DNA of 64,000 nucleotides, taken from contig JASANG010000839.1 of assembly GCA_030248215.1 (NCBI GenBank), positions 1 through 64,000 of the forward strand, read 5' to 3'. A program made the position numbers and the translations under genes. Shown here one piece after another: positions 11,264 through 22,482 of this stretch. How positions within the stretch are numbered: the first letter of the stretch is position 1; every line of letters begins with the position of its first letter. The notes below the pieces were generated by a model, which saw nothing but the letters and a program-made list of their open reading frames with translations, had not been told where the DNA came from and searched no databases. Source of the DNA: Enoplolaimus lenunculus. Its lineage: Eukaryota; Nematoda; Enoplea; Enoplida; Thoracostomopsidae.

Positions 11264-11432
11264 TGTGCACATGCCGGTATAAGAAGTTGTTGCAATGACC
11301 GCGTGGTGTGGTGGTAGCATGCTTGGCTCGAGCGCAAGAGGGCCGAGGTTCGCTTCCCGGCGTGTTCATTAACTTTGGGCAAAACTTCAAACAAGGGTTG
11401 TGCAGACTGTATAGTACCAACAGTTAACAGAA
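11264..11432 (+). repeat. tRNA-derived SINE, best copy of a family of three
   Basis: The unit opens with CCGGTATAAGAAGTTGTTGC and carries a tRNA-like body with A box TGGTGTGGTGG and B box GGTTCGCTTCC. A tail with AACTTTGGGCAAAACTTC follows. Copies sharing head, body and tail are at 55735-55885 and, more diverged, at 51770-51900. Shared sequence outside the tRNA part is what shows it to be a SINE and not a tRNA gene. Confidence 0.65.
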
Positions 11433-12014
11433 AATAACATGATTCCACTAGCTATCATATTTACAGTAAGTAAATAACCTTTCAATAATTGTGCATTGCT
11501 TAAATGAAGTATTGCTATAAATATTGTTATTAAAACCGAAATAAACAGCGGACTTAACATAACTGGTGCTTAACAAAAACAAATAGAACGTTATGACTAC
11601 CGTTTAGCTACATGATGATGAACATGCTGATCTTAGCTTTCAATCAATCAATCAATCAAAATGGTTTATTAACAGATAGACATAGGGACTAAAAATGTAA
11701 AATAGAAATCAGCAAAACACAAAAATAGTACCAATGTAGTTAGTGATGCAAAGACACACATGTATAACATAGCTAGTTATTATAAACTTAAAATTGTAAA
11801 AAACAGTGAAATCAAGTGAAGGATAAATTTTCAGCTACTAAATAACATGAAAATCGTAATCAGCGGTATCAAATTACTAAGTGTTCTTAGACATGTACGA
11901 AAATTTGCCGTATAAAAGGTGAAAAATAGAAACGATTGTCGTAGTCGGTAGTGTTTTGCTGGGGAAGAAATAAGAAATTAATCTGTTAAAGGGACAAGAA
12001 GGGAACCAGCCCGC

Positions 12015-14846
12015 TTAATCCTGACCCTCCATGCGATCCCACTTTATAAACTCGTTTAGATTAACTTTATGTAGTCTTTTGCGAAATAATTTCGCGGTAG
12101 CTGCCCTGACCAAAGGCTGATTTTCCACAAACTCAGGTAGAGAGTTCCAAATAAAACTGATGCGGATAAAAAAATTATAGCGCAGTAGATTTGTGTTACA
12201 GTGTTGTAATTCTATTTGTAAAGGGTGGCCACGAGCAATAGTGCGAGATCTGATAGGGATAACGTAGTTGATGTTGACGTCCTTATGAATAATTTTGTAG
12301 CACATCACTAAATCTGAACGAAGCCGGCGAAGCTCGAGTGGAATTAACTTTAGAACATTTAACCTTTGGCTGTACGGTTGGGGTGGATAGCGCAGTCTAA
12401 CGAACAGTCTACGAGTAAAATAACGTTGAATACGTTCAAGCTTATCTATCATGCTCAAAGAATGAGGTGACCACACAGGCGAGCAGTATTCAACAACCGG
12501 CAAGACGTAACCTTTATATGCTTGGAGGAAACTCTTTGCGTCTTTAGTTAAGAAAAAGCGGAAGAGCATGTTTACAGTTTGAATCGCTTTGCGAAATATG
12601 GTGTTACAGTGTTCTGAGAACTTTAGATCGTGTTGCATTATAACGCCAAGGTCGCGCATTTGCGAAACCTCGGTTATCGTTTCCCCTTCTATCGAGTATT
12701 TGAAATTGTTTTCTGACTGACCAATATGAAGACAAGCACACTTTGGTCTAGAAATATTTAACTGCCATGATTTAGACCAGTAATATATGGTGTTAATAGC
12801 ACATTGCAATTCGTACTCACCAAGGTGGTTTCCTACCACCGAGTATAACTTTAGGTCATCTGCGAATAGTTTGTACTTAACACTATGCGGTATGTAATAT
12901 GAAATGTCATTGAGATAGCAAATAAACAATAAAGGGCCTAATATGCTGCCCTGAGGCACTCCGGACAGTACGGGGTAGTATTGCGAGTAAGTGTTACCGA
13001 TCTTAACTCGTTGCGTACGCCCCGTGAGAAAGTTTTTAATCCAACCCAACAAGATATCAGATAAACCGAAAAATCTAAGTTTGTAGACAAGCTTGGTATG
13101 TGAAACTGTATCAAATGCGTTTTGGAAATCAATATATAAACAGTCAATCTTTTCACCCGTGTCTCTGTGTGCACACCAGTCATAATAACTCTCCAAAAGC
13201 TGAGTGGAAGCTGATTTTTTGCTGAGAAAACCATGCTGAGAGGGATGAATAACATTGAAACGATTAAAATGGTCAATGAGCACATTGAATATTAATCTTT
13301 CCATGATTTTAACTACACATGAAGTTAATGAAATGGGTCTATAGTTAGAGGCGTCGCTGCCATCGCCTTTCTTGAATATAGGAACAATATCGGCTGTTTT
13401 CCAAATATTCGGTAAATCACACTCTCTTAAGGAAGTATTAAAAAGTATCGCGAGAGGATAAGCTATGACGTTTTTGCACTTTTTGAGGAAAATGGCGGGG
13501 ATGTGGTCTGGGGTGTGACTTGTTTTACTAGGTAGCTTGCTTAGCTGGTGTTCAACAGCAGAAGGGTGGAAATAAATGTCCGTTACAGGGGGAACATACA
13601 AATGTGTAAAAGTAGGTATAAGCCCGTCGTCAATTGTGAAGAAAGAGCTAAACCGGGACGCAAATATTTCGCAGCGTGAGAAATTGTCGGTGGTCAGATG
13701 TCCTTGATTGTCTCTGAGTGCTCCTATGCCGTTATTACGGTCACACCGTGATTTAACATAGGAATAAAGTTTGTTTTTATTGTTGCCAGTCAAAATAGAA
13801 CGTTCTTGGTTTTCCTTATATAGTAAAATAGAAGCGTCGCAAATTTTAGCGTGAGACTTATATTTTTCGATGCCCCCGGGTCTGTTGCGACCCCTCCAAA
13901 GTTTTCTTTTGGTATTTAGTAACTTTTTAATAAAGCGGGGTACCTTTTTCTTCGAAGTAGTCGTGATACGGGGGACAAAAAGAGTTTGGGCTTCGACCAA
14001 TTTGTTATAAAATCTTTGCCACATTTCATGAATATCAGAGCAACTTTGGAACAAAGTTTCCCATTGAACGGCTAAAAAAGAACAAATAGAATTATAATCA
14101 GCTTTACGATAATTATAAAACCAATTGTGAGATACGTTTTGTTTTTCACCTAGAATTGTAAAATTAACTGTACAGTGATCGGATGAAGAAAACGGTTCGT
14201 TTACTCTAATATTGCTAGTTGCGAGTTCCGAAGATGCTAGAACTAAATCTAATATGGCATTGTTACGAGTAGGATGAATGACTAGTTGTTTCAAACTATT
14301 TTCTAAAACAAATTTGATAAAACAATCATAAATTGCATTATTCAGGCCAGAATAGGAAAGCCAGTCAATATGAGGAAAGTTGAGATCGCCACATAACGTT
14401 ACAGGATATGTAATATCGCATAAAGAATACAAACATTCAACAAATTTTAAAGTATAGTCGAGCGTTGCATTAGGTGGCCGATATGCACAGATAAATCTGT
14501 GATAGAACGGTAATAATAAGTCTAACGCAACAATTTCGCAATTAACTGTGTTGACACTGGTAGGAACAGATACATAACTTACAAGTTTGTGGACAAATAT
14601 AGCAACACCTCCGCCCGTTGTGTTGCGGTCCCGACGTAATGATTGGTAATTTTGGTCTGTGACTAGGGAATCAGGTATATTTTCATTTAGCCAGGTTTCG
14701 GTTACAGCGATGAGATCGAAATTGTTGCATGAGACGTATAATTTAAAAGCTTCTAACTTATTAGCTAAACTACGAGCGTTCAGAAGACATATGTTCAGCA
14801 GGCTGGCCCCTGCATCTAGTTTTCCGCAATCGCGGAAGGTGACCAG
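12015..14846 (-). CDS. LINE ORF2: endonuclease and reverse transcriptase
   Basis: The open frame runs from just after a TGA at 14847-14849 to the stop at 12015, about 943 residues. The apurinic-type endonuclease comes first: LLNARSLANK, DLIAVTETWL, CGDLNFPHIDW and SSDHCTVNF. The reverse transcriptase follows with FKKGDGSDASNYRPISL, IDFQNAFDTVSH, GVPQGSILGPLLF and the catalytic FADD. The C-terminus is a basic CR1-type tail without a recognisable RNase H. No ATG lies near the 5' edge of this frame. The frame overlaps the end of ORF1 by about 30 nt in the -1 register, which suggests frameshift or re-initiation. The function would be target-primed reverse transcription of the element's own RNA. 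Confidence 0.88.
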   Translation of the reverse strand: MVTFRDCGKLDAGASLLNICLLNARSLANKLEAFKLYVSCNNFDLIAVTETWLNENIPDSLVTDQNYQSLRRDRNTTGGGVAIFVHKLVSYVSVPTSVNTVNCEIVALDLLLPFYHRFICAYRPPNATLDYTLKFVECLYSLCDITYPVTLCGDLNFPHIDWLSYSGLNNAIYDCFIKFVLENSLKQLVIHPTRNNAILDLVLASSELATSNIRVNEPFSSSDHCTVNFTILGEKQNVSHNWFYNYRKADYNSICSFLAVQWETLFQSCSDIHEMWQRFYNKLVEAQTLFVPRITTTSKKKVPRFIKKLLNTKRKLWRGRNRPGGIEKYKSHAKICDASILLYKENQERSILTGNNKNKLYSYVKSRCDRNNGIGALRDNQGHLTTDNFSRCEIFASRFSSFFTIDDGLIPTFTHLYVPPVTDIYFHPSAVEHQLSKLPSKTSHTPDHIPAIFLKKCKNVIAYPLAILFNTSLRECDLPNIWKTADIVPIFKKGDGSDASNYRPISLTSCVVKIMERLIFNVLIDHFNRFNVIHPSQHGFLSKKSASTQLLESYYDWCAHRDTGEKIDCLYIDFQNAFDTVSHTKLVYKLRFFGLSDILLGWIKNFLTGRTQRVKIGNTYSQYYPVLSGVPQGSILGPLLFICYLNDISYYIPHSVKYKLFADDLKLYSVVGNHLGEYELQCAINTIYYWSKSWQLNISRPKCACLHIGQSENNFKYSIEGETITEVSQMRDLGVIMQHDLKFSEHCNTIFRKAIQTVNMLFRFFLTKDAKSFLQAYKGYVLPVVEYCSPVWSPHSLSMIDKLERIQRYFTRRLFVRLRYPPQPYSQRLNVLKLIPLELRRLRSDLVMCYKIIHKDVNINYVIPIRSRTIARGHPLQIELQHCNTNLLRYNFFIRISFIWNSLPEFVENQPLVRAATAKLFRKRLHKVNLNEFIKWDRMEGQD

Positions 14847-15790
14847 TCAGTGTCTATTCTTCCTCCATAAAGCTTCCCATCACTGTCAATATTGCAGTTT
14901 TTGAATTTTACCAATTTTTCATTGACCACAGCGAATTGTACACGTTGAGCTATCCGAGATTCGTCTTTGTTTAGTTCGTCGCGTTTGGACCGCAATTTTC
15001 CAATGGCGATACGTTCGTCGAGTGACATGGACCTGCGAAAGAAGACGTTTTTGTATTTGTCATAGTTTTTTAGTTTTTTGGACTCGAATAGCATAGACTT
15101 GGCGACGCTGGAAGCTGGGAATTCAACTTTTAGCAGTCTTGGTTTTGGCGTTGTGTTCCCGTTGGTTGGAGTCGCGTTTTGACGTCCTAAACGGAAAACT
15201 TTGACAACCGCAACAGATCTGTCGAGGATACGACAAACTACCAGAACGTCGTCGGTGTCGTTTCCGTTTTCGGGCATACCGGCGACCACGACGCATCGCT
15301 TGATGTTGTCTTCGTCGACTGCTGTTTTGATTTCGTTTCGAATAATTTTGGCTGTTGTGATAGTTCCTTTGGCAGCAGCACTGGAATATGGCATTCCGGC
15401 ATTAGTTTCAAATACATTGTCGGCAGATGGATCTGTGGTGCCAATAATTTTATTGATGGCAGTTGAAAGGCTGACGAGTTTAGTTTCGATGCTATTCAGA
15501 CGATCATTATTACTTGTGTTTATTATTGATGGCGAGCCATTGCTTACAGAGTCACAGTGCGAGCATATGAAATGTAGTGAAGCATTGTCACGTACAAAAC
15601 AATATTGTTCATGAGTCCAATTGAGGCAAATGCTATGATACCACTTGTTACAATGTTCACACTGTACTGCATCATGGCTATCTGATACTGGCAGAATACA
15701 GGAGGCGCAATTTGATGTTGAATTTAGCGAATCTTGAGATGGCGTACTATTAGTGTCATTTTGAGGCGGTTTGGGCTTATTACGACCCAT
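14816..15790 (-). CDS. LINE ORF1 with PHD-type zinc finger, 324 aa
   Basis: The N-terminal third has a PHD-type Cys/His pattern: CASC, then CEHCNKWYHSIC, and finally FICSHC. This is followed by a short coiled-coil-like stretch (NDRLNSIETKLVSLSTAINK) and a basic region with KRCVVVAGMPENGND, which resembles the RNA-binding-like middle domain of CR1-type ORF1 proteins. PHD fingers in ORF1 are known from some CR1-group LINEs. It would act as an RNA-binding partner of ORF2. The start is the ATG at 15790; the stop codon lies inside the ORF2 overlap. Confidence 0.8.
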   Translation of the reverse strand: MGRNKPKPPQNDTNSTPSQDSLNSTSNCASCILPVSDSHDAVQCEHCNKWYHSICLNWTHEQYCFVRDNASLHFICSHCDSVSNGSPSIINTSNNDRLNSIETKLVSLSTAINKIIGTTDPSADNVFETNAGMPYSSAAAKGTITTAKIIRNEIKTAVDEDNIKRCVVVAGMPENGNDTDDVLVVCRILDRSVAVVKVFRLGRQNATPTNGNTTPKPRLLKVEFPASSVAKSMLFESKKLKNYDKYKNVFFRRSMSLDERIAIGKLRSKRDELNKDESRIAQRVQFAVVNEKLVKFKNCNIDSDGKLYGGRIDTDWSPSAIAEN

Positions 15791-15850
15791 TTCGTTAGCG
15801 AGGGATAGTTCCGAGTTGATCAGTAAACCAGCGTGTAAAAGTAGTAGTTT

Positions 15851-16310
15851 TTGCCAGCAGATTACTGTTAATAATGGCTCGTTGAAGCTTACACCGCTTA
15901 CGATAAATCATTGAAACGATACTGTTTCAAAGGATCGTAGCACCGTAGTTGCCATAATACTCATTATTTGATGGTTATTGACAATCATCTCTTCTATAGT
16001 TTTAATTGGCGGTGAAACTACGTAGCTAGTGGGCGTAGACCGTTTTAAGGTCAAAGCGGGTAAGATTTCTGAAAGGTAGCCGAATCACCAGCAACAGACT
16101 GTTCAAAAGCTGGTTCGTTTCTATATTGAACATTGATTCACCAGTTTTAGTATACTAACTTTTTTGTGTAATTTTTGACTTTACCGATTGAAACATGAAG
16201 TTCCAACTTGCAACTATAGTCATGCATTGCTTGCGCAGTTTTGCGTTATTTTGTTGTTTATTTGTTGATCAAATAAATATCTTTGTTTCTTACGCATTAG
16301 AAATTAGTTA
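15851..16310. other. STOML2 upstream region
   Basis: About 460 bp separate the LINE from the first ATG of STOML2. This stretch should hold the STOML2 promoter and 5' untranslated region. No TATA box or other element could be assigned with confidence. Confidence 0.4.
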
Positions 16311-19300
16311 ATGATGGCATTAGCAAGACCATGTTTGTCAGCAATGGCAAGTTCTTCATCAATGAAACGAGTTATTTCTCCAATTATGTCAACTGCTGTG
16401 CTACCCTACTCAGTTCGTACGTTTTCTAAATTGCCAATCAATACTGGTATTCTTTTTGTTCCACAGCAAGAAGCATGGGTCATCGAAAGAATGGGCCGAT
16501 TTTTAAAAGTTTTGAACCCGGTAAGTATTTATCGTGTCCTATATGGCGAAATTTTGTTTATTGTTTTGAGAATATACGCTAATTTATTTTCCTGGATTTC
16601 GTTTATTTTTGTAACTTGAAAAGGTTTATAGAACGAGGGTTTAAAAATATTATGTAGTACGTACTTTGTTGCTTACTGATAACGGTGTCATTAATGACAC
16701 AGTTCAACACTCCCATTTGTCATTTTATATTTCATTCATTTTCAGGGCCTCAACGTTTTAATACCAGTGTTAGATCGAATCAAGTACGTTCAAAGTTTGA
16801 AAGAAATTGCCATTGAAGTTCCGCAGCAAAGCGCTATTACTGTAGGTTAGTACCTTAATCTACTATTCGCCTAACACTATATTTATGCAAATTATTCGCT
16901 TATCCCCAATAGTATTCTTTCTAATATAACACTCATAGTGTCCTTCAGCTATTACGGTTTTCTTTTCATATTATGTGAAACATTAAGAAAACAAGATATA
17001 CGTATTTGCCGAGACTTGTGTGGCTTGCTATTAACTGTTAATTGTAGTATTACCAAAGTTTCAGATAACGTTGCTTTGCAAATTGACGGCGTGCTGTATC
17101 TTAGAGTACTCGATCCTTATAAGGTATATAATGGCAAACATTTAGGTTTTGGAAAATTGTCGATACAGGGGATTTTGGTTCTGTGAAATTAAATTCTATG
17201 AAAGGTTGATGATACTACTTTGTAGCCTTTTGCTATTATATTTATGCACCTCGTAGGAATATGTTATTTGTGATCTGTGTTCTGCACTTCTGCTATTACA
17301 GATTGCAAAGTATGTTAGCTTTACGACACTTTTTTGTTTCTCTGCAACAAGGAGTTCAACAATGTTCTGTTCGAGCATTAGTTTTTTATGTTTTTACTTA
17401 AAATATTTGGTTTTTAATTGATCATTTTCCACTGTGCATTATTTTCTGTATTTTCAGGCGTCTTACGGCGTGGAAGATCCCGAATTTGCAATTACACAAC
17501 TTGCTCAGACAACGATGCGATCCGAAGTAGGAAAAATTACGCTGGATACGGTGTTTAGAGAACGCGAATCCCTCAATATTTCAATAGTTAGTGAGTGTGT
17601 ACGATTTTAAGCTTCAGTTCAGGATGTGACCGGATGCCAAAAAAATACCTTAATCTAATTTGTAGTGTTAGTTGCAGGGTTTCTGTTATTAGTTTTTCAA
17701 CGTGTATATTAACAGCGAGTTTTTTGAAATCAATATGTAGACCAGGTTACAACCGGAATTCCGGTTCCGGTAGGGAAATCCGGTATTTTTCACTATATGG
17801 CTTCGTTAAAAAATCAAATTTTTCTCATTCGAAAATTTAAGAAAAATTGAGTTATTATCATAACTTATTGTGCTAAAATTGTCTGAGTGTGTATTGCCAA
17901 AGTTTTCAATTTGTGTGATACTGTATAATTTATCATATACGTATCCCAGCTACTGCGTTTGTTTCAGGTTACACCAATTAAAGCGGTAAAATAGCGTAAA
18001 AATGAATTTTTCGGTAACAAGTATTTTTGTTTTGTGGTTCCGGTATTTTTTAACTTTCTCGCTCAGGTATTTTTTTATCGTTCCGGTTCCGGTATTTTAT
18101 AGTTCCGGTTGCATCCTGATGTAGACGATATATATAGATAGCTTCTATCTTTAGTTTTATGGTAGCAAAATTTTTGTCGCAGTGCTGATATGGTTTTCGT
18201 ACCTTTCGATGAATATTTTTTATTTTTGGTGAGATTGTGTAGCGTATTTTGTTTCGAGATTTGATAGGTTTGGTTACACAGTTTTTATCTAACTGAGGTT
18301 GAAACTTAGACAAAGAAAACTTAAGTGGATGCTTCCGTAAAGTCATGTGTTCTCAACTGTGTATGTCAGTATTATAGCACCAAGTAACCATTTTTGAACG
18401 ATCGAAAACAATGTTTTAAACTCAGTGACGCTATATAAAAATACGGTTCTAGCTTCGGCAAAGTAGTTTTTGTCTTAATTTCGCTTGCATAAAATGTTTT
18501 ATAGGTGCAATCAATTTAGCGTCACAGTCATGGGGGATCAGTTGTTTACGATACGAAATTCGTATGTTTTAGTTAATCGTTATGTTGTTTTTATTTTGTA
18601 ATGAAATAAAAGACTTTTTTGTGTTTAATTTTTAACGAACGGCAGTCGTGACTTGTTACTCGTGTTTATTCGCACTTTTAAAATTATTTCTTCGCCGGGA
18701 ACTGGAATTTCTGTTTTGACCCCAGCTGACCGATTATTGCGTTTTGTTGAAGAATATAAGTATACATAGATAAATTTTGTGTTCTTAGTATTATATATCA
18801 ATTTGTAAGCTGGGGAAGTAGAAGCAGTTTGTGAGAAAAGTTATGGGTTAAGAAATAATTCTCAAAGTAACACTGGTCACTGGCTGTATATTATAAAAAA
18901 TTTTGTTAGCTGAACAAAATCTAACATGACTGCTTGCATTTTTTTGTTTTTGTCTTGTAGGGGACATGAAAATGCCACCGCGAATTCAAGAAGCGATGCA
19001 AATGCAAGTTGAAGCTGAACGTAAAAAACGTGCAGAAGTACTGCAGTCTGAAGGTAAGTTTATGCTGAAACTGAAAAAAATGGGTGCAAAGACACCATAC
19101 ACAATAAGTTCTTTTTGCTTTCAGAGCGGTGTTTGTTAGTCGTTTGATAGAATTTGTTAAACAGTGGCGTATTTAAATGAAATTTTTCGCGAATGGAACA
19201 TGGTGTTATGTAATTCTGTCTGCCAAAGTTAAATATTTCACAGCGGATAACGTTCAGTTAAGCTAAAAGTGTGTTCGCGTCGTTTCCGGTACAAAATGTG

Positions 19301-22300
19301 TTAAATCGTGTATTAAAAATAGGCAGTATATACCAGTCGTAGTGGGACTAAATTTGTTGAGCGAAGCTCGAACACACGCAAGCAATTAAGGTAATATGCA
19401 AATTAGTTATTAGCTAACTATTCATTTATCGGTTTTGGAGGTTTGTAAGCAATTTACTCAGATTCCACGCACCCAAAACCCTTCAGCCACCCTAATAATT
19501 ATTGGAATAATTTAAAAAGTCCTAATTTTGTCTTGTCAATTGAGCAAATATGCAAATTAGGTATTAACTTACTATTCGATAATCGGTTTTAAAGGATTGT
19601 AGACAATTTATCTAGATTTCTCGCACCCGAAAGCCCATTATTGCTGAAATTATATTGCTTTTAACCATATTAATTAGTGAAATATTGTAAAAAGTCCTAA
19701 TTTAGGCTTATAAACTATGTTAATATGCAAATTATCTATTAGCTAACTGCTCAATTATCGCTTTTGGAGGTTTGTAAACAGTTTATGCAGATTCCTCGCA
19801 CCCAAAAACCCGTTAATGCTAAAATTAGATTGCTTCTAACTGTAATAATTAGTGAAATAATGTAAAAAGCCCTAATTTAGGCTTAATTAATTATGCAAAT
19901 TAGCCTGTAGCTAATAAACGGCTTAAAATTTTAAAACCCTAATACGAGGTTAACACCCGAAGATAAATGGCTTTCAAACGAAAAAAGTTTATCAAAATCG
20001 GTTCAGCCGTTCTTGACATTCTTTTTGGACGGACGGACATCCACCTTTCGACCCCAAAGTACAAAACATGAAACGCTTCGCGAAACTCCGAGCTTCGCTC
20101 GGAGTTTCGCTTCGCTCAATAAAAAATTGCAATTCAGGTGTGCGACAAGCGGAAATTAACGTTGCTGAAGGCAAGAAACAATCAGTAATACTTTCGTCTG
20201 AGGCGCTGAGAGAACAACAGATTAACGCGGCTAAAGGTATGTCCACCCTGTGCTTGTTGCTATTCAGGGGTAGGCTTTTTTATTAAAACGGGACATCAGC
20301 ACATTGCGGTTCCGGTAAATTTTTACCGGATTTAAAAATTCCGGATAATTCGGCCGTTTTCTTAACTTTGCTAATTTTTAAGAATCTCTTTTGAAAGCCA
20401 CTTCTACTCCGAATATAAGCCATTGATGGTGGATTTCACTTCAGTCGATGATGAAAATCTAAAATACAACAAATAAAATAAATACCTATGTTCGACTAAG
20501 GTTATTTCACAAATAATAGAGCAAAAAATAAGATTGAAATGAAATTTGTGGTGAAATGCATTTTTCAGTTTCCGGTTCCGGCTCCGGTAAAATTTTCAAA
20601 TTCCGGTTCCGGTAAATTGTAATTCCGGTTGCACCCTGACGTAGGCGTATTGCTAAAAGACTTGAGTTTTTTACTTTCTAACTTATCGAAGCCCGAGCTA
20701 TATTTCAAAATTTAATGTTCAAACGCCGTTACAGGCATTCTGCGATTAGGTCTAATCTGAGTAGAGAAAAATTTGTTGGGTTCCGTTCAGGAAATCTTGT
20801 CTCTGGACTCGCTTGTGGACTCAATAAAAAACCTAGTTTTGGAGTGTACCATACTGTAAGAGTTAATTTTCTACTCAGATGATGAATATGCTAACAGTTT
20901 CAAATGATTTGTCTCGTTGTTTTTCATATAATATGCTGAGCCAATGAGAAAATTTGACAATCTAAAGTGTTGGAATTTTTGTTTCGGATTGGGATTAATA
21001 CGCTAAATGTGATTCCCATTGCAGTTGCTGCGAAAAATATTAATTTTTGCATTGCTCTTGTCAGAATTCTAGTAAAAATTTTCGGATGCCAGTCGCAGTA
21101 TGGATGTGTCGTCGCTTAGTATTGTCTATCGCGGTGTAATTGTTCAGGTTTGTAGTGGATTTAGTATCTAATTTTAGGCGAAGCTGCAGCTATTGTTGCA
21201 CGTGCGGAAGCGAAAGCTAGAGCCATTGCTACCGTTGCTAGTGCCCTTCAGGACAAGGTAAGTTGCTACGCAGATTTCAATTAATCAACAATATGTGCGC
21301 TTCTGAACTTATGCAGTCCTACAATATTGCTTTAAGTTATTTTTCATCATATAAAAGAATTTACAAGTATATAAGCTGTTCTACAGTTTACATTTAAAAA
21401 ATGGTTTAACCTTCCCACTGTATTTAGAAGAGTTATGGGCATGTTTTTTTGCAAATTGACAATATTTGCGTATTGTAGTCATCTAGTTAACATGGTTGCA
21501 ATATTTGCAAACGATGTCAACAGATTTCCCAGAAAAACTGTTGCAACTTAACTCAACAGAAAATCTTATAAAACTGTTTAAACAAAACGTATGCAGTGGT
21601 ATTTAGAATTTACTTTTAATTTTCATATGTACATAATATGATATCAGCTGAAACGGTGCTCAAAATACGTATGTGGAGCATTCCAGCTTTAATATATGAT
21701 GACTAAGTATTTTTGATATATGTTAAGCGCGGTAGTGATGCAGCAGCCCTTACCGTTGCCGAACAGTATGTCAAAGCATTTTCCGGATTAGCGAAAAGTA
21801 GCAACACGCTTATTTTACCATCTGCCACCGGAGATGCTGCAAGTATGGTAGCACAAGTAAGTTATTTTTGGCGTTACAGAGGTTGTTTTAGACCTGCGGG
21901 TTGATTGTTCTTGTTTTATGATGCAGGGACAATGATTGAGGGTTTTTCGTGTAGCGAATCAAATTTGGGAACATTTGAAAATAATGAAAGTTCTTGTTGT
22001 CAGTAATTATTTATGTTAACCGAACGTTTTCGATATGTGGGAAGTTGGTATTTATACTTTGAATTTATGTGAAATTGTTTTTAATGGGCGGAGTTTAAAT
22101 TTCATATTTTTCTAAAGCAAATGGTTGCAGTCAGAAAATTCGGAGTGTTCCATTTCGATATGAAAAGAGATTTTGTCGAAAATCGTAGTTAATTTTTTAA
22201 TTTTTCCAAAGTTGTATTTTGTCGATTTTTACTACTACAGAATTGAATTTATCTTCATATTTCTATTTATAATTTCGTAAATTTCAGGCAATGACAATTT

Positions 22301-22482
22301 ATAAATCTCTAGAAGCCAAACAAATTGAGACTCAAAGCGACAGCGTTAGTAGAATTCCTGCTGTAAATTCGGAACTAACAAGTGATAATCTGAAACTTGA
22401 CGAAGAACACTATACTACTAAGGTTTATCCTGATCCGCGCTCTGCAAAAATGCAAGATATACCGCATGATAACGATAAATGA
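16311..22482 (+). CDS. STOML2: STOML2, mitochondrial stomatin-like protein 2, ten exons, 384 aa
   Basis: Exons are 16311-16520, 16746-16845, 17065-17123, 17458-17590, 18505-18561, 18961-19053, 20138-20236, 21178-21257, 21728-21856 and 22288-22482; all joins keep frame. STOML2 is an SPFH-family scaffold of the inner mitochondrial membrane that binds cardiolipin and prohibitins and organises membrane domains. The N-terminus is rich in Ser, Arg and Ala, like a mitochondrial presequence ending near SVRTFSK. Family signatures follow: PQQEAWVIERMGRF, QIDGVLYLRVLDPYK, QTTMRSEVGKITLD, WGISCLRYEIR, PPRIQEAMQMQVEAERKKRA, INVAEGKKQ and AEQYVKAFSGLAKSSNT. Human STOML2 has 356 residues. Exon 5 is only 57 nt and was found by matching the conserved WGI-CLRYEI block. 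Introns 4 and 7 hold MITE-A copies; intron 6 holds a long repeat that reaches the exon 7 acceptor. Confidence 0.94.
17743..18118. mobile_element. MITE-A copy with perfect 8-bp duplication ATGTAGAC (STOML2 intron 4)
   Basis: Begins CAGGTTACAACCGGAATTCC and ends AGTTCCGGTTGCATCCTG. ATGTAGAC is repeated exactly at 17735-17742 and 18119-18126. Termini starting CAG and an 8-bp duplication point to the hAT superfamily. It has no coding capacity. Confidence 0.88.
19394..20123 (+). repeat. Hairpin-ended long repeat, copy 2 (STOML2 intron 6)
   Basis: Same layout as 9690-10285 but with one more of the roughly 175-bp internal units. The hairpin, with a perfect 12-bp stem, is at 20082-20108. The element ends in TTCGCTTCGCTCAATAA, and STOML2 exon 7 starts only 14 bp later. 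The splice branch point and most of the acceptor tract must therefore lie in repeat-derived sequence. Confidence 0.75.
20307..20638. mobile_element. MITE-A copy, left end missing (STOML2 intron 7)
   Basis: From GGTTCCGGTAAATTTTTACC to ATTCCGGTTGCACCCTG this copy matches the element at 57958-58354 with only scattered differences visible by eye. The expected left terminus of about 40 bp is absent. Its closeness to the other copy argues for recent spread. Confidence 0.75.
21645..21695. repeat. TACGTA palindromic short repeat, copy in STOML2 intron 8
   Basis: The unit reads AGCTGAAACGGTGCTCAAAA, then TACGTATGTG, then GAGCATTCCAGCTTTAAT. The ends GCTGAAA and TTCCAGC pair around a TACGTA centre. 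Five further copies lie within or beside the mucin-like gene at 49320-63443. Confidence 0.6.

Larger units (their letters stand above)
11641..15850 (-). mobile_element. CR1/L2-like LINE, apparently full length
   Basis: The element runs on the minus strand with ORF1 at 15790-14816, ORF2 at 14846-12015 and a 3' tail of (TTGA) repeats ending near 11641. Short tandem-repeat 3' ends without poly(A) are usual in the CR1/L2 group. Both reading frames are open across their whole length. The exact 5' boundary is not visible and is set a little beyond the ORF1 start. The element lies between MMACHC exon 1 and STOML2, in the opposite direction to STOML2. No target duplication was recognised. Confidence 0.85.
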
